Of a DNA stretch of 64,000 nucleotides, positions 50,338 through 60,198 are shown piece after piece. The position numbers were made by a program, and so were the translations under genes. Source of the stretch: Lachnospiraceae bacterium UBA7086 (lineage in GTDB: Bacteria; Bacillota; Clostridia; Lachnospirales; Lachnospiraceae). The notes under the pieces are model-generated. The model had not been told where the DNA came from, did no database searches, and saw only the letters and a list, made by a program, of their open reading frames with translations. Location of the stretch: assembly GCA_002492525.1 (NCBI GenBank), contig DKZA01000039.1, positions 1 to 64,000 on the forward strand. Reading direction: 5' to 3'. Numbering within the stretch: position 1 is the stretch's first letter; each line of letters opens with the position of its first letter.

Positions 50338-52875
50338 TTATTTTCTGATATAGGCAATAAACTGATTCCCATTCTCGTTCAGCCACTCTGTAGAATCATT
50401 CATACCCCGCTTCTCCAAAGTCCCTTCTACCGGATCCATAACCACAATATTAAGTTCATTGAATCCTACAATCAATACCGCATTGCCGTCTTCCAAAGTA
50501 GCAAGCACGGGAATATCCTTATTGACGTAATATAACACAGCATCCAGACTACAGCCTGTCAAGTCCAGAATCGTATACTCCTGCAGATCATTCCTCAGAA
50601 TATCAAACACTGTGTTTCCGCGGTTCAAAAGTCTTTGTGTATTTCTGGAAATTCCCTCATAACGCAGAATCGTATCCAGACAGACTGCCAAAGAGCCTTT
50701 GGTTTCTGTAACCACATCCTCTGTGATCGCCATGATCTGATTGCGGCTGCTTCTTGTCTCGCGCCGCCAGATGTAATCGCCGTCGTCATCCACCACCACA
50801 CCTGCCGTACGGTAAGCAAGTTCCACTGCTTTACCGGGATTAACGTAAATACCCTCAATCCCATTTTTACCATACACATAAAACCGAGGTTCCGTAATAC
50901 TTGTCCCCGGCATTGCAACAGCACGGTCTCCCTCAAAGAGCACTTCCTTGGGTGTCAGATGCAGCAGCGATTTACTGTCTATCTCATTCTTGACGGCAAT
51001 CTGACAAATGGTCTCATAAGTTTCCGTAGCCACATACATTATGGTATTGCTGCCTGGCTTTACTTCCTCGGTACTCATAATCTGATCATCCGCAGCTGTC
51101 TCATAACTACCGCTTTCTTCATCAAATACTACCCTCGACAGATTGATCTGGTTTTCCTGTATCTCACTGTCCACCACAAAGACATTCTCTTTCTGGTAAG
51201 TCTTAAGTACATTGCCTTCATCGCTTTGAATCCGCAGCTGATACATGGGGAATGTGGTGATACCGGCATGATTCACCACTACATCCTGCTTTCTCGCAAG
51301 GCCATAGATCAAATCCTCATCCATAAATCCCAACACCGAAATATACTCGCCGGTACCCGCATCAATCCGTGTCTGTGTCTGTGTATTCAAATTCATCAAT
51401 ACCAGACTGGCTGCAGCATACAGATCGCTGCCCTCCTGCCATACAAGCATTTTATTGGACTCTGATACATGATAACCGCCCTCTCTTAACCCGGAAACCA
51501 GAACCTGACAGGAAAGCGTATCCAGATTAACCCCATACACCGTTCCATCCATCATAAAATAATAAATACCTGCCTTGTTCACATAGGAGAGTTTCTCCAT
51601 ATCTGTCTTCAACAGTTCATAGGATTTATTGTAGGGAATATAAAGCCGCTCTTCCACAGTGTTTGTCATACTATTATAACCGTACACTGCTACGCCTACA
51701 TTTCCTTCATGGCGCCCCCGATTCATATAACCATAGACGAGAAACGCAATATTCCCCGTCTCATCAACGCCCAGGACCTGAATGTCATGTCTGTTATAAG
51801 AGCTTCGTTCGTCCAGAAGCTGCTCCACATTTCCGTAAAAACTAAAAAGTCTGGCCAGCTTATTATCCGTCACATTATAACTATAGAGCTTGTCAGCCAC
51901 CGTAAAGGCCAGTACATTGCCGCCGTCACTCTCATGGAGCGTTACCTGATCACCCGTAATACCGAGAACGATCTTATCATTGATATAAACATCCGCATCC
52001 TCATTAAATATCTGCTCCATATTTCTCTCATAATCCAGCAGATACATTCGTTCCGGTGTATAGCGAATTCTGTAATATTCCTGAATCCGGTAAAAATTCG
52101 TCTCCCGGTCATTCTTGATACCGACTACATACTCCATAACAAAAGAGCCTGTCTGTTCCGTCAGTTCTTTGATCAGAATCCTTGGTTCCATCACCTTGCG
52201 TACCGCAAGATCCCCCCATGTCACCTGTGCAAAACTGGAATGTATTGTTACTTTATGAAAAGTAGTATTATCACCTTCCGCATTGGATTCCAGATATTTG
52301 GTTAGTTCGGCCGCCTCTTCCTTATCAAAGGTACGTTCATGAAAATCCAGAATATAATCCAGCTTTTCCTGGGCATGAAGAGAATCGCTCATAACCATTC
52401 TGGAATAATAACGTATGGGCTCACTTCCCTGTGGTGTAACCAGGAATACCAGCATATACTCCGTATCATTCTCAATCAGATCCTTGAGCGTAATCTGAAA
52501 ATTGATAACATCCTCATTCTGTTCATACTCCTCTACCTGCGTGTTCTCCACAAGACGTTCTCCATCAGGGCTTCGCACCTCAAAGGCAATGGATTCTATT
52601 TCCCTGCCATAAGTATCGATCTGTACACTGACTTTTCTGTCATTCTCTACAGGCTGTAAAGTGTCACGCAGATAAGCGCTGCTCATACTTTCTCTATATC
52701 CGTGCAGACAATTGACCCTGTGCCCGCCCACAGACATGGACACCACCGGGTATGTTGCCTCTCCCATTTCAGTTGTCATATCGGTGTTACCCTGATTCAT
52801 CACAGTACTTAAGATCATCAGTGCCAGTACAAAAACAATACTTAAGATAACACCTTTTATGATTGCTCTTTTCAT
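50338..52875 (-). CDS. Large membrane-anchored extracellular protein with degenerate C39-like domain (845 aa)
   Basis: Not a named family. One N-terminal helix (about 8-28) anchors a long extracellular part with many beta-strand repeats resembling a propeller (about 240-600). The last 130 residues look like a C39-type papain-fold peptidase: a Cys-helix equivalent reading KGSLAVCLDTILRYEG, the LTGCSLDAVLYYVNKDIPV segment and GNAVLIVGF...VVMDPVEG. The catalytic Cys aligns with Ser728 and the catalytic His with Asn798, so it should be inactive and may bind peptides. Start 52875 is used to avoid overlap with the upstream gene; ATG 52920 would add 15 residues. The C-terminus is set by a stop at the edge of the palindromic element. 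Confidence 0.85.
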   Translation of the reverse strand: MKRAIIKGVILSIVFVLALMILSTVMNQGNTDMTTEMGEATYPVVSMSVGGHRVNCLHGYRESMSSAYLRDTLQPVENDRKVSVQIDTYGREIESIAFEVRSPDGERLVENTQVEEYEQNEDVINFQITLKDLIENDTEYMLVFLVTPQGSEPIRYYSRMVMSDSLHAQEKLDYILDFHERTFDKEEAAELTKYLESNAEGDNTTFHKVTIHSSFAQVTWGDLAVRKVMEPRILIKELTEQTGSFVMEYVVGIKNDRETNFYRIQEYYRIRYTPERMYLLDYERNMEQIFNEDADVYINDKIVLGITGDQVTLHESDGGNVLAFTVADKLYSYNVTDNKLARLFSFYGNVEQLLDERSSYNRHDIQVLGVDETGNIAFLVYGYMNRGRHEGNVGVAVYGYNSMTNTVEERLYIPYNKSYELLKTDMEKLSYVNKAGIYYFMMDGTVYGVNLDTLSCQVLVSGLREGGYHVSESNKMLVWQEGSDLYAAASLVLMNLNTQTQTRIDAGTGEYISVLGFMDEDLIYGLARKQDVVVNHAGITTFPMYQLRIQSDEGNVLKTYQKENVFVVDSEIQENQINLSRVVFDEESGSYETAADDQIMSTEEVKPGSNTIMYVATETYETICQIAVKNEIDSKSLLHLTPKEVLFEGDRAVAMPGTSITEPRFYVYGKNGIEGIYVNPGKAVELAYRTAGVVVDDDGDYIWRRETRSSRNQIMAITEDVVTETKGSLAVCLDTILRYEGISRNTQRLLNRGNTVFDILRNDLQEYTILDLTGCSLDAVLYYVNKDIPVLATLEDGNAVLIVGFNELNIVVMDPVEGTLEKRGMNDSTEWLNENGNQFIAYIRK

Positions 52876-52894
52876 ATTATTTATGATTCCTCTG

Positions 52895-54097
52895 TCAAAC
52901 CCCTCTGTCGCTTTCATCACACAACAGTTTCAGCAGGGTTGGATCTATCTGTAAAAACTTTGTGAGCTGAACCACTTCATTCATCTTCTTTTGGTTCTTT
53001 GCCGGTTTCTCTCCGGATCGTCTGACTGCCCGAATCAACAGATTCTTAGGTGTATGTTCCATTTCAATAAACTCAAGAATACCGGTTTCATATCCCTGCG
53101 CTTCCAGCAGTTCAGCCCGAACCGCATCTGTAATCAATGCCGACATACGCTCTTTGATAATACCATACCGCAGGACAGATTCCAATTCTTTATTGTGAAT
53201 CTGCCTGTTTATCTCATGCTGGCAGCACGGCACCGACAGAATTACCTTCACATTCCATCTGACCGCCTTCGCAAGCGCATAGTCCGTGGCCGTATCGCAA
53301 GCGTGCAGTGTTACCACCATATCCACCCTATCCTGCATTTCATAATCCGCGATATCTCCTTTTAGGAACATAAGCTTCTCATAACCATACTGTCTGCTGA
53401 GACGATTACAGTTCTCGATCACATCTTCTTTTAAATCCAGTCCCGTAATCTCCACATCATATTCCTTCAGACAGTGCAGATAATAGTACATTGCAAAAGT
53501 CAAATAAGATTTACCGCATCCAAAATCCAGGATGCGCACAGTTTCCCCCTTAGGAAGTGTGGGCAAAATATCTTCAATAAATTCCAAAAACCGGTTAATC
53601 TGCCTGAACTTATCATATCGTGCATGCACAATCTTCCCGTCCATGGTCTGTATGCCCAAATCAACCAGGAAAGGAACCGGTATCCCCTCCTCCAGAATAT
53701 ATTGTTTCTTTCGGTTATGAGACAGCTGTATCTTTCGCACTTCTTCCGGCCGCATCATATCTTGCACAGTCTTTTTTCTATTTATTGTTATCCTGCCCTT
53801 TTTACTGATCAGCACTACCGCCCTGCAAGTCTTATGTTCCACTTCGCACTGCCTGAAATCCTGCATAAGCCTTTCTTCTATACGGTCAATCATGACTATA
53901 CTTTCATAATTTTCATGAAAAACTTTGGTTCCCTGATACACTGTCTCCTGAAAAGAAAGCTTTCCTTTCACCAGAACAGGCCTTATCTTTACCTTAAAAG
54001 GAAGAGCTTCTCCCTTATTTTTCGGATTACTCAATATGATCTGATAAAGCCCACTGTCCACGGTATCCTGCAAAAGTGCCTTTAGCTGCTCATTCAT
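52895..54097 (-). CDS. SAM-dependent methyltransferase, Methyltransf_32-like (400 aa)
   Basis: Class I methyltransferase, probably acting on RNA or a small molecule. The SAM-binding motif ILDFGCGKSYLTFA lies near residue 190, ITGLDLKEDVI binds the ribose, GDIADYE follows, and a distinctive SVPCCQHEINRQI occurs where the RRNAD1/METTL25-type family has a PCC motif. The N-terminal 170 residues are a substrate-specific domain. Start 54097 has AGAGGA 7 bases upstream. It lies 19 bases before the large surface protein gene on the same strand and is probably cotranscribed with it, but no functional link is evident. Confidence 0.85.
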   Translation of the reverse strand: MNEQLKALLQDTVDSGLYQIILSNPKNKGEALPFKVKIRPVLVKGKLSFQETVYQGTKVFHENYESIVMIDRIEERLMQDFRQCEVEHKTCRAVVLISKKGRITINRKKTVQDMMRPEEVRKIQLSHNRKKQYILEEGIPVPFLVDLGIQTMDGKIVHARYDKFRQINRFLEFIEDILPTLPKGETVRILDFGCGKSYLTFAMYYYLHCLKEYDVEITGLDLKEDVIENCNRLSRQYGYEKLMFLKGDIADYEMQDRVDMVVTLHACDTATDYALAKAVRWNVKVILSVPCCQHEINRQIHNKELESVLRYGIIKERMSALITDAVRAELLEAQGYETGILEFIEMEHTPKNLLIRAVRRSGEKPAKNQKKMNEVVQLTKFLQIDPTLLKLLCDESDRGV

Positions 54098-54162
54098 CCT
54101 CATGTCCTCTGATCTGATTAACACTCTGTTACTATTTTAATAAGATTACATCAAAACCACAA

Positions 54163-54573
54163 CTAAAATTTTAAAATTCCATTGCGGTTGGAGTGACGCT
54201 TCCTGTAAATTTCATAACATAAAAGCACTTGTACAAACTCCGTGATTCGATCCCAGTCTTTCTGCGCGGATTCGTTTCCGCCCGTCTCCTGGATTTCCTG
54301 AGATTCCGCCTCACTTTCCATCTTTTTAATCTTATCTACAATAAGTTGTGTCAGACGATAAATCTGCCATCTGTCAGGATATTCATCATAAATCATGCTC
54401 CCCTCATAATCCAGCCGGTCCAGTGTATCGGCAATGATCTTCTGATATTTTTTGGCTTCCAAAGGATACATCTGCTGCAAATATTCCAGATCTCTCGTCA
54501 CCGTATCTTCTTCCTGATAATACAGCGGCAGCGGATATGCCATATAAAAAGGTAAAATTCTCGATTGATTCAT
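54163..54573 (-). CDS. Protein of unknown function (136 aa)
   Basis: No family recognised. Begins MNQSRILPFYMAYPLPLYYQ, then charged helices with an acidic EAESQEIQETGG stretch and a basic end; no signal peptide. Start 54573 has GGAGAGCTCT directly before the ATG. It lies between the methyltransferase gene and the atp terminator, reading the same way. I recall conserved hypothetical proteins with this YPLPLYY opening in Lachnospiraceae but cannot confirm it. Confidence 0.75.
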   Translation of the reverse strand: MNQSRILPFYMAYPLPLYYQEEDTVTRDLEYLQQMYPLEAKKYQKIIADTLDRLDYEGSMIYDEYPDRWQIYRLTQLIVDKIKKMESEAESQEIQETGGNESAQKDWDRITEFVQVLLCYEIYRKRHSNRNGILKF

Positions 54574-54676
54574 AGAGCTCTCCATTCTATGCACCTATTT
54601 GTACACAAATTTGTTTCTTCTTACCTTATCATATGCGTTCCACAATAAATGGTTTTACTCAGCGATGGAACTTCCC

Positions 54677-54709
54677 AATATAATAAAGGAACCGGCACAG
54701 CCGGTTCCT
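54677..54709 (-). terminator. Rho-independent terminator of the atp operon
   Basis: On the minus strand AGGAACCGGC, loop TGT and GCCGGTTCCT (54709-54687) form a perfect 10-bp stem followed by TTTATTATATT. It lies about 27 bases after the atpC stop codon. Confidence 0.9.
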
Positions 54710-54735
54710 CCTAACTCCTATATTCCATTTGTTAT

Positions 54736-55143
54736 TTAATCATTCACCACTTGAATTCTTGCCACCGCCCGCTTCAGGGACATTTCTGCTCTTCTCATAT
54801 CCGTTCCCGGTGCATGTTCCCGGATTCTCTCCTCCGCACGTGACTTGGATTCTTCCGCACGCGCAACATCAATCTCTTCCGGCCACTCTATGATCTCTGC
54901 AAGAATCGTGACTTTATCAGGAAGCACCTCCGTAAAACCTGCATGCAGTGCCGCTTCCTTCACCTCATCACCTCTGGTAATCGTGAGGATTCCGGGCGCA
55001 ACAATCATTGTCATCGGAATATGGTCTTTATAGATACCGACTTCACCTTCGACCGTATTAAATTCTACCATGGACACTTCTTCCTCATAGAATACCCTGT
55101 CCGGTGTAATGATCTTTAAAGTAAAATTTCTATCGTCAGCCAT
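54736..55143 (-). CDS. atpC: ATP synthase epsilon subunit (135 aa)
   Basis: Rotor-stalk subunit of F1 that also regulates hydrolysis. N-terminal beta sandwich with FTLKIITPDRVFYEEEVSMVEFNTVEGEVGI and a C-terminal helical hairpin rich in Ala, Glu and Arg (EESKSRAEERIREH). Normal length. Last gene of the atp operon, 14 bases after atpD. Confidence 0.96.
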   Translation of the reverse strand: MADDRNFTLKIITPDRVFYEEEVSMVEFNTVEGEVGIYKDHIPMTMIVAPGILTITRGDEVKEAALHAGFTEVLPDKVTILAEIIEWPEEIDVARAEESKSRAEERIREHAPGTDMRRAEMSLKRAVARIQVVND

Positions 55144-55157
55144 ATCTTACCTGCTTC

Positions 55158-56567
55158 CTACTTCTGATGTGTACGTTCCAGTACATCGTCGATGCTTCCT
55201 GCGTTCAAGAAGTAACTCTCCGGAATATCATCATGTTTTCCTTCCAGAATTTCCTTGAAACCACGAATGGTCTCGGCAATCGGCACATACTTACCTTCCA
55301 TACCGGTAAACTGTCCTGCCACGAAGAATGGCTGAGACAGATATCTTTGCACTTTTCTTGCACGAGATACAACCAGTTTATCTTCCTCGGAAAGCTCATC
55401 CATACCAAGGATTGCAATGATATCCTGCAATTCTTTATATCTTTGCAGAATCTCCTGCACGCCTCTGGCTACTTCATAATGCTCCTGGCCCACCACTCTG
55501 GGATCCAGAATCCTGGAAGTGGACTCCAGCGGATCCACCGCAGGATAAATACCAAGTTCCACAATAGATCTGGACAGCACTGTGGTTGCATCCAGATGCG
55601 CAAATGTAGTAGCCGGCGCCGGGTCCGTCAAGTCATCCGCAGGCACATAAACAGCCTGTACGGAAGTGATGGAACCATTCTTGGTGGAAGTGATACGCTC
55701 CTGCAAAGCACCCATCTCTGTCTGTAATGTAGGCTGATAACCTACCGCAGAAGGCATACGTCCAAGCAAAGCTGACACCTCGGAACCTGCCTGGGTAAAA
55801 CGGAAAATATTGTCAATGAACAGCAACACATCTTTTCCGCCCTTATCACGGAAATACTCCGCCATAGTCAATCCTGTAAGTCCCACTCTCATTCTGGCCC
55901 CCGGAGGCTCATTCATCTGTCCGAACACCATTGTGGTTTTATCAATAACACCTGATTCCTTCATTTCATAATAAAGATCGTTACCCTCTCTGGTACGCTC
56001 TCCAACACCGGTAAATACGGAATATCCGCCATGCTCCGTAGCGATATTACGAATCAATTCCTGAATCAGAACCGTCTTGCCTACGCCGGCACCGCCAAAC
56101 AGACCAATCTTACCGCCCTTCTGATAAGGACACAGAAGATCTACAACCTTGATACCAGTCTCCAGAAGTTCTGTCTCCGTAGCCTGTTCCTCAAATTTGG
56201 GAGCCGGCCTGTGGATCGGCTCATAGTATACGTCCTTGGGAGCCTCTATATTGTCGATAGGCTGACCCAATACATTAAAAATTCGTCCCAGGGTATTCTC
56301 ACCCACCGGAACTGTGATAGGAGCGCCTGTTGCCACCGCTTCCATACCTCTTACCAGTCCATCGGTAGAACCCATGGCGATACATCTGACGGTATCATCA
56401 CCCAAATGCTGTGACACTTCCACAACCAATTCTCCGGAATCCTTGAGCGGAATCTTGATCGCGTCATTGATTTCCGGCAGATTGCCTGCCGAAAACTTGA
56501 TATCAAGCACTGCACCGATGATCTGAGTGATTTTTCCAAGATTTTCACCTGTTTTTACTTCTGCCAT
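55158..56567 (-). CDS. atpD: ATP synthase beta subunit (469 aa)
   Basis: Catalytic F1 subunit. GLFGGAGVGKTVLIQELI is the nucleotide loop, GERTREGND contains the catalytic Glu region, ALLGRMPSAVGYQPTL is conserved, and DELSEEDKL is the regulatory DELSEED segment contacting epsilon and gamma. Full length. It is 73 bases from atpG, a slightly longer gap than elsewhere in the operon. Confidence 0.98.
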   Translation of the reverse strand: MAEVKTGENLGKITQIIGAVLDIKFSAGNLPEINDAIKIPLKDSGELVVEVSQHLGDDTVRCIAMGSTDGLVRGMEAVATGAPITVPVGENTLGRIFNVLGQPIDNIEAPKDVYYEPIHRPAPKFEEQATETELLETGIKVVDLLCPYQKGGKIGLFGGAGVGKTVLIQELIRNIATEHGGYSVFTGVGERTREGNDLYYEMKESGVIDKTTMVFGQMNEPPGARMRVGLTGLTMAEYFRDKGGKDVLLFIDNIFRFTQAGSEVSALLGRMPSAVGYQPTLQTEMGALQERITSTKNGSITSVQAVYVPADDLTDPAPATTFAHLDATTVLSRSIVELGIYPAVDPLESTSRILDPRVVGQEHYEVARGVQEILQRYKELQDIIAILGMDELSEEDKLVVSRARKVQRYLSQPFFVAGQFTGMEGKYVPIAETIRGFKEILEGKHDDIPESYFLNAGSIDDVLERTHQK

Positions 56568-56640
56568 CTTTTTATCCTTTCACTCATGTTATTTATATGC
56601 ATCCACCCTCATGACTGCATAGCAGCCTGTATACTGCCTG

Positions 56641-57504
56641 CTATGAGATAGCGTTTGCACCTGCGATAATTTCTGTTAATTCCTGCGTAATAGATCCCTG
56701 ACGCGCCCTATTGTACATCAGTGATAAGTGATCTATCATTTCCTCAGCATTGCTCGTAGCGGAATCCATCGCCTGCATCCTCGCACCGTTCTCACTGGCA
56801 ACCGCTTCCACCAAGCCGCCATAGATCAGACTTGTAACATATTTCGGAATGATCATATCAAGTGCCTCATCATCCTCCGGCTCAAAATTCATCATTGCCT
56901 TACTGCCTGTCTCCATACCGTCCTCTGCACTGTCTGCCGGTTCTACCGGAAGAAGTTTCAGGAGTGTGGGTTCATGGACAACCGTGTTCTTAAATCTGGT
57001 ATAAGCCAGATAAATCTCTCCGATTTCCCCCGCCGCAAAGGATTTGAGCAGTTTGTCGCTGATCACCATGGCATCCACATAAGAAGGCTCCTCGATAATA
57101 TCAGGATTGTCTTCCACGATATGATAGCCATGACGATGCAGCGTATCTCTACCCTTTTTACCGATTGCGTATATCTCCAGATCTTCCTTATTGAAATCCC
57201 CTTTTGTGATTAATTTCACAACATTAGAGTTATATCCGCCTGCGAGTCCTCGGTTGGAAGTAATCACGATGACCGCCTTCTTCTTTGATTCTCCCGCTTT
57301 CAGATAGGGATGATTCAATCCACTGGTCTTAGCCAGCATGGAAGTTACTGTTTCATACATGCAGTTAAAATATGCCTTAGACTGTTCCGCACGCTGTTTC
57401 GCTCTCTGCAGTTTCACAGTAGAGACGAGTTTCATGGCTTTGGTAATCTGCTGAGTACTCTGGATACTGCCTTTACGCCTTTTAATATCTCTCATTGAGG
57501 CCAT
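56641..57504 (-). CDS. atpG: ATP synthase gamma subunit (287 aa)
   Basis: Central shaft of F1. N-terminal helix DIKRRKGSIQSTQQITKAMK and C-terminal helix with MDSATSNAEEMIDHLSLMYNRARQGSITQELTEI are the coiled-coil parts inside the alpha/beta ring. An acidic loop of about 25 residues near the middle (EPADSAEDGMETG) is a clostridial-style insert. An alternative start at Met4 is possible. Confidence 0.97.
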   Translation of the reverse strand: MASMRDIKRRKGSIQSTQQITKAMKLVSTVKLQRAKQRAEQSKAYFNCMYETVTSMLAKTSGLNHPYLKAGESKKKAVIVITSNRGLAGGYNSNVVKLITKGDFNKEDLEIYAIGKKGRDTLHRHGYHIVEDNPDIIEEPSYVDAMVISDKLLKSFAAGEIGEIYLAYTRFKNTVVHEPTLLKLLPVEPADSAEDGMETGSKAMMNFEPEDDEALDMIIPKYVTSLIYGGLVEAVASENGARMQAMDSATSNAEEMIDHLSLMYNRARQGSITQELTEIIAGANAIS

Positions 57505-57526
57505 AGCGTCACCCTCTACTTTCTAC

Positions 57527-59032
57527 TTAATGAAACTGCGCCTTGAACTCTTCCACAGCCTTCTTCAACGTTGCCTCTGTCTCTTCGGAAATCACATGTT
57601 CCTTCTCGATCGCACCGGGCACTTCGGGATACTTGGTATCCAGGAATTCAAACAATTCCCTCTCAAATCTGGTAACGTCAGCCACCGGAATATCCAGAAG
57701 ATACTTGTTTGTCGCCACATAGATGATGATAACCTGGTACTGCACCGGCATGGGCTGATACTGAGGCTGTTTTAAGACTTCTTTAATGCGCTCACCCTGT
57801 GCCAGCTTCTCCTTGGTATCCGCATCCAACTCTGAACCAAACTGGGAGAACGCTGCCAGCTCACGATACTGTGCAAGTTCTGTACGAATAGGCGCTGCAA
57901 TCTTCTTCATCGCCTTAATCTGCGCTGCGCCGCCCACTCGGGATACGGACAAACCCGCATTGACAGCCGGTCTGAAACCGGAATTAAACATCTCTGTCTC
58001 TAAGTAAATCTGACCGTCTGTAATAGAAATTACGTTGGTCGGAATATAAGCTGATACGTCACCCGCCTGGGTCTCAATGATAGGAAGCGCCGTCAGGGAA
58101 CCGCCGCCATACTCCTCATTCATTCTCGCCGCACGCTCCAAAAGTCTTGAATGTAAATAGAATACATCACCAGGATAAGCTTCACGCCCCGGAGGTCTCT
58201 TTAAGAGCAATGAGAGGGTACGGTAAGCCGTAGCATGTTTGCTCAGATCGTCATAGACCACGAGCACATCTTCACCGTTCTCCATCCATTCTTCACCAAT
58301 CGCACAGCCTGAATAAGGGGCAATATACTGGAGCGGTGCAAGCTCGCTGGCCGTAGCCGCCACCACAGTAGTATAGCTCATAGCGCCATGCTCTGTCAGT
58401 GTCTTTACGATAGAAGCAACCGTGGAAGCTTTCTGACCGATAGCCACATAGATACACTTGACGCCCTGCCCTTTCTGGTTAATGATCGTATCAATAACAA
58501 TAGCCGTCTTACCGGTCTGTCTGTCACCGATGATCAGCTCACGCTGGCCCCTTCCGATAGGAACCATGGCATCGATTGCCTTGATACCTGTCTGTAATGG
58601 TGTATCCACAGATTTTCTTGTGATAACACCAGATGCAACTCTCTCAATCTTACGATACTTATCAGTCTGGATCGGCCCCTTGCCGTCAATAGGCTGCCCC
58701 AGGGCATTTACCACACGTCCGAGCATACAATCGCCTACAGGTACCTCCACAACTCTGCCTGTAGTCTTTACGATATCGCCTTCATTAATATTATGCTGGC
58801 TTCCTAATAAGACAGCACCAACATTATCTTCTTCCAGGTTCAGAACCATACCGTAAACTTCACCGGGGAACTCTAAAAGCTCACCCTGCATCGCGTTCTC
58901 GAGTCCGTGCACACGAGCGATACCGTCAGCCACCTGGATAACCGTACCCACTTCGGATACTTCCAGTTCTGCGGCATATCTCTTGATTTGATCCTTAATG
59001 ACTGAACTGATTTCTTCTGGTCTTAAATTCAT
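57527..59032 (-). CDS. atpA: ATP synthase alpha subunit (501 aa)
   Basis: Non-catalytic nucleotide-binding F1 subunit. IIGDRQTGKTAIVIDTI is the Walker A loop (Gln and Lys as in alpha rather than beta), PGREAYPGDVFYLHSRLLERAA is the family signature and the N-terminal MNLRPEEISSVIK binds delta. Full length. Cotranscribed with atpH upstream and atpG downstream. Confidence 0.98.
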   Translation of the reverse strand: MNLRPEEISSVIKDQIKRYAAELEVSEVGTVIQVADGIARVHGLENAMQGELLEFPGEVYGMVLNLEEDNVGAVLLGSQHNINEGDIVKTTGRVVEVPVGDCMLGRVVNALGQPIDGKGPIQTDKYRKIERVASGVITRKSVDTPLQTGIKAIDAMVPIGRGQRELIIGDRQTGKTAIVIDTIINQKGQGVKCIYVAIGQKASTVASIVKTLTEHGAMSYTTVVAATASELAPLQYIAPYSGCAIGEEWMENGEDVLVVYDDLSKHATAYRTLSLLLKRPPGREAYPGDVFYLHSRLLERAARMNEEYGGGSLTALPIIETQAGDVSAYIPTNVISITDGQIYLETEMFNSGFRPAVNAGLSVSRVGGAAQIKAMKKIAAPIRTELAQYRELAAFSQFGSELDADTKEKLAQGERIKEVLKQPQYQPMPVQYQVIIIYVATNKYLLDIPVADVTRFERELFEFLDTKYPEVPGAIEKEHVISEETEATLKKAVEEFKAQFH

Positions 59033-59062
59033 GGATCATACGCACCTTTCTTCTAAATTTCT

Positions 59063-59608
59063 TCAAATCTGCACTTTTAGCAGCTCTCTTTGTAATTCGT
59101 TTAATTTCGTACTGACACTGCTGTCCACAACCCTGTCGCCAATCCGGATCACCATACCGCCAATTAACGACGCATCCAACCCGTAGTGAATCTCCATTGA
59201 TTTATATTTTGTGGTATCGAGCAGTTTCTGTTCAATCTCTTTACATTGCTCTTCCTTAAGCGGAACGGCTGTCGTCACCGTAGCAATACCGATTCCCTTA
59301 TACTCCTTCACTTTAGCCACAAAATAATCCAGGATCTGGTCGATTTCTTTATAGCGGTCTTTCGAGATTATGATAGTCAGAAAACCTAACAATTCTTCCG
59401 ATATCCTTCCCTCAAACACATTTCTGGCAACTTCAATCTTTTCTTCCTTAATCACTTTCGGATGGTTCATCAGTCTGCCAAAATCTTCATTCTCCGCAAG
59501 GATTTTCTGAAGCTGTTCAATTTCTTCTAACAGGACGTCTATCTTATTCTCTTCTACCGCCAGTTCAAACAACGCATCTCCGTATGTCTTTGAAATCAGC
59601 TTAGCCAT
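59063..59608 (-). CDS. atpH: ATP synthase delta subunit (181 aa)
   Basis: Peripheral-stalk subunit linking F1 alpha to subunit b. N-terminal six-helix bundle (ISKTYGDALFELAVEENKID) and a C-terminal domain with SLIGGMVIRIGDRVVDSSVSTKL, the usual signature. Its start overlaps the end of atpF by 13 bases, implying coupled translation. Confidence 0.96.
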   Translation of the reverse strand: MAKLISKTYGDALFELAVEENKIDVLLEEIEQLQKILAENEDFGRLMNHPKVIKEEKIEVARNVFEGRISEELLGFLTIIISKDRYKEIDQILDYFVAKVKEYKGIGIATVTTAVPLKEEQCKEIEQKLLDTTKYKSMEIHYGLDASLIGGMVIRIGDRVVDSSVSTKLNELQRELLKVQI

Positions 59609-60156
59609 GTGCTCTCACCTATTTCTTTCAACGTCTCTTCTACCAGACTGTCCTGTACAGTCGTATCAATCGCCGCACTGACCACCTTACCGGCCATCAT
59701 GGACGCCAGCACTACCATTTCACGTTTCACCTCATCGGCAGCTTTCTTCTTCTCCAGTTCTGCTTCTACACCGGCTCTTTCGATAATTCTGGCAGCTTCC
59801 TCTTTCGCGTCCGCTACGATCTTATTTTCATTGGCCAAAGCCTTCTTCCTCGCTTCCGCAAGGATTGACTCAGCCTCTTTATCAATATCTTTTAATTTGG
59901 CTTCATACTCTTCTTTCAGTGCCCTGGCATTTTCCATGTCAGCAGCCGCCGTATCAAGTTCATTCTTGATTCTGTCCTGACGTTTCTGCATCATATCCCT
60001 CACAGGATTGAACAGAAAATGGGAAGCAATCAAAAACAATGAAAATACGGCTATGATCATCAACACGGAATCCGCGATAAGCTGTAAATCCAGATCAAAT
60101 AATCTGGGTGCCATCTCCGCGGATGCCAGCACCAAACCCGCAGCTGTTACATTCAA
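59596..60156 (-). CDS. atpF: ATP synthase b subunit (186 aa)
   Basis: Membrane-anchored peripheral stalk. One N-terminal helix (about 28-48, LIADSVLMIIAVFSLFLIAS) is followed by a long charged coiled coil rich in Ala, Glu and Lys. It is somewhat longer than the minimal b subunit because about 20 residues precede the helix; a start further in is possible. It follows atpE after a 220-base spacer filled by tandem hairpin repeats. Confidence 0.94.
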   Translation of the reverse strand: MNVTAAGLVLASAEMAPRLFDLDLQLIADSVLMIIAVFSLFLIASHFLFNPVRDMMQKRQDRIKNELDTAAADMENARALKEEYEAKLKDIDKEAESILAEARKKALANENKIVADAKEEAARIIERAGVEAELEKKKAADEVKREMVVLASMMAGKVVSAAIDTTVQDSLVEETLKEIGESTWLS

Positions 60157-60198
60157 GCCCTTTGTCCCCCTTTCTTTTTAGTAATTCTAAAATATATC

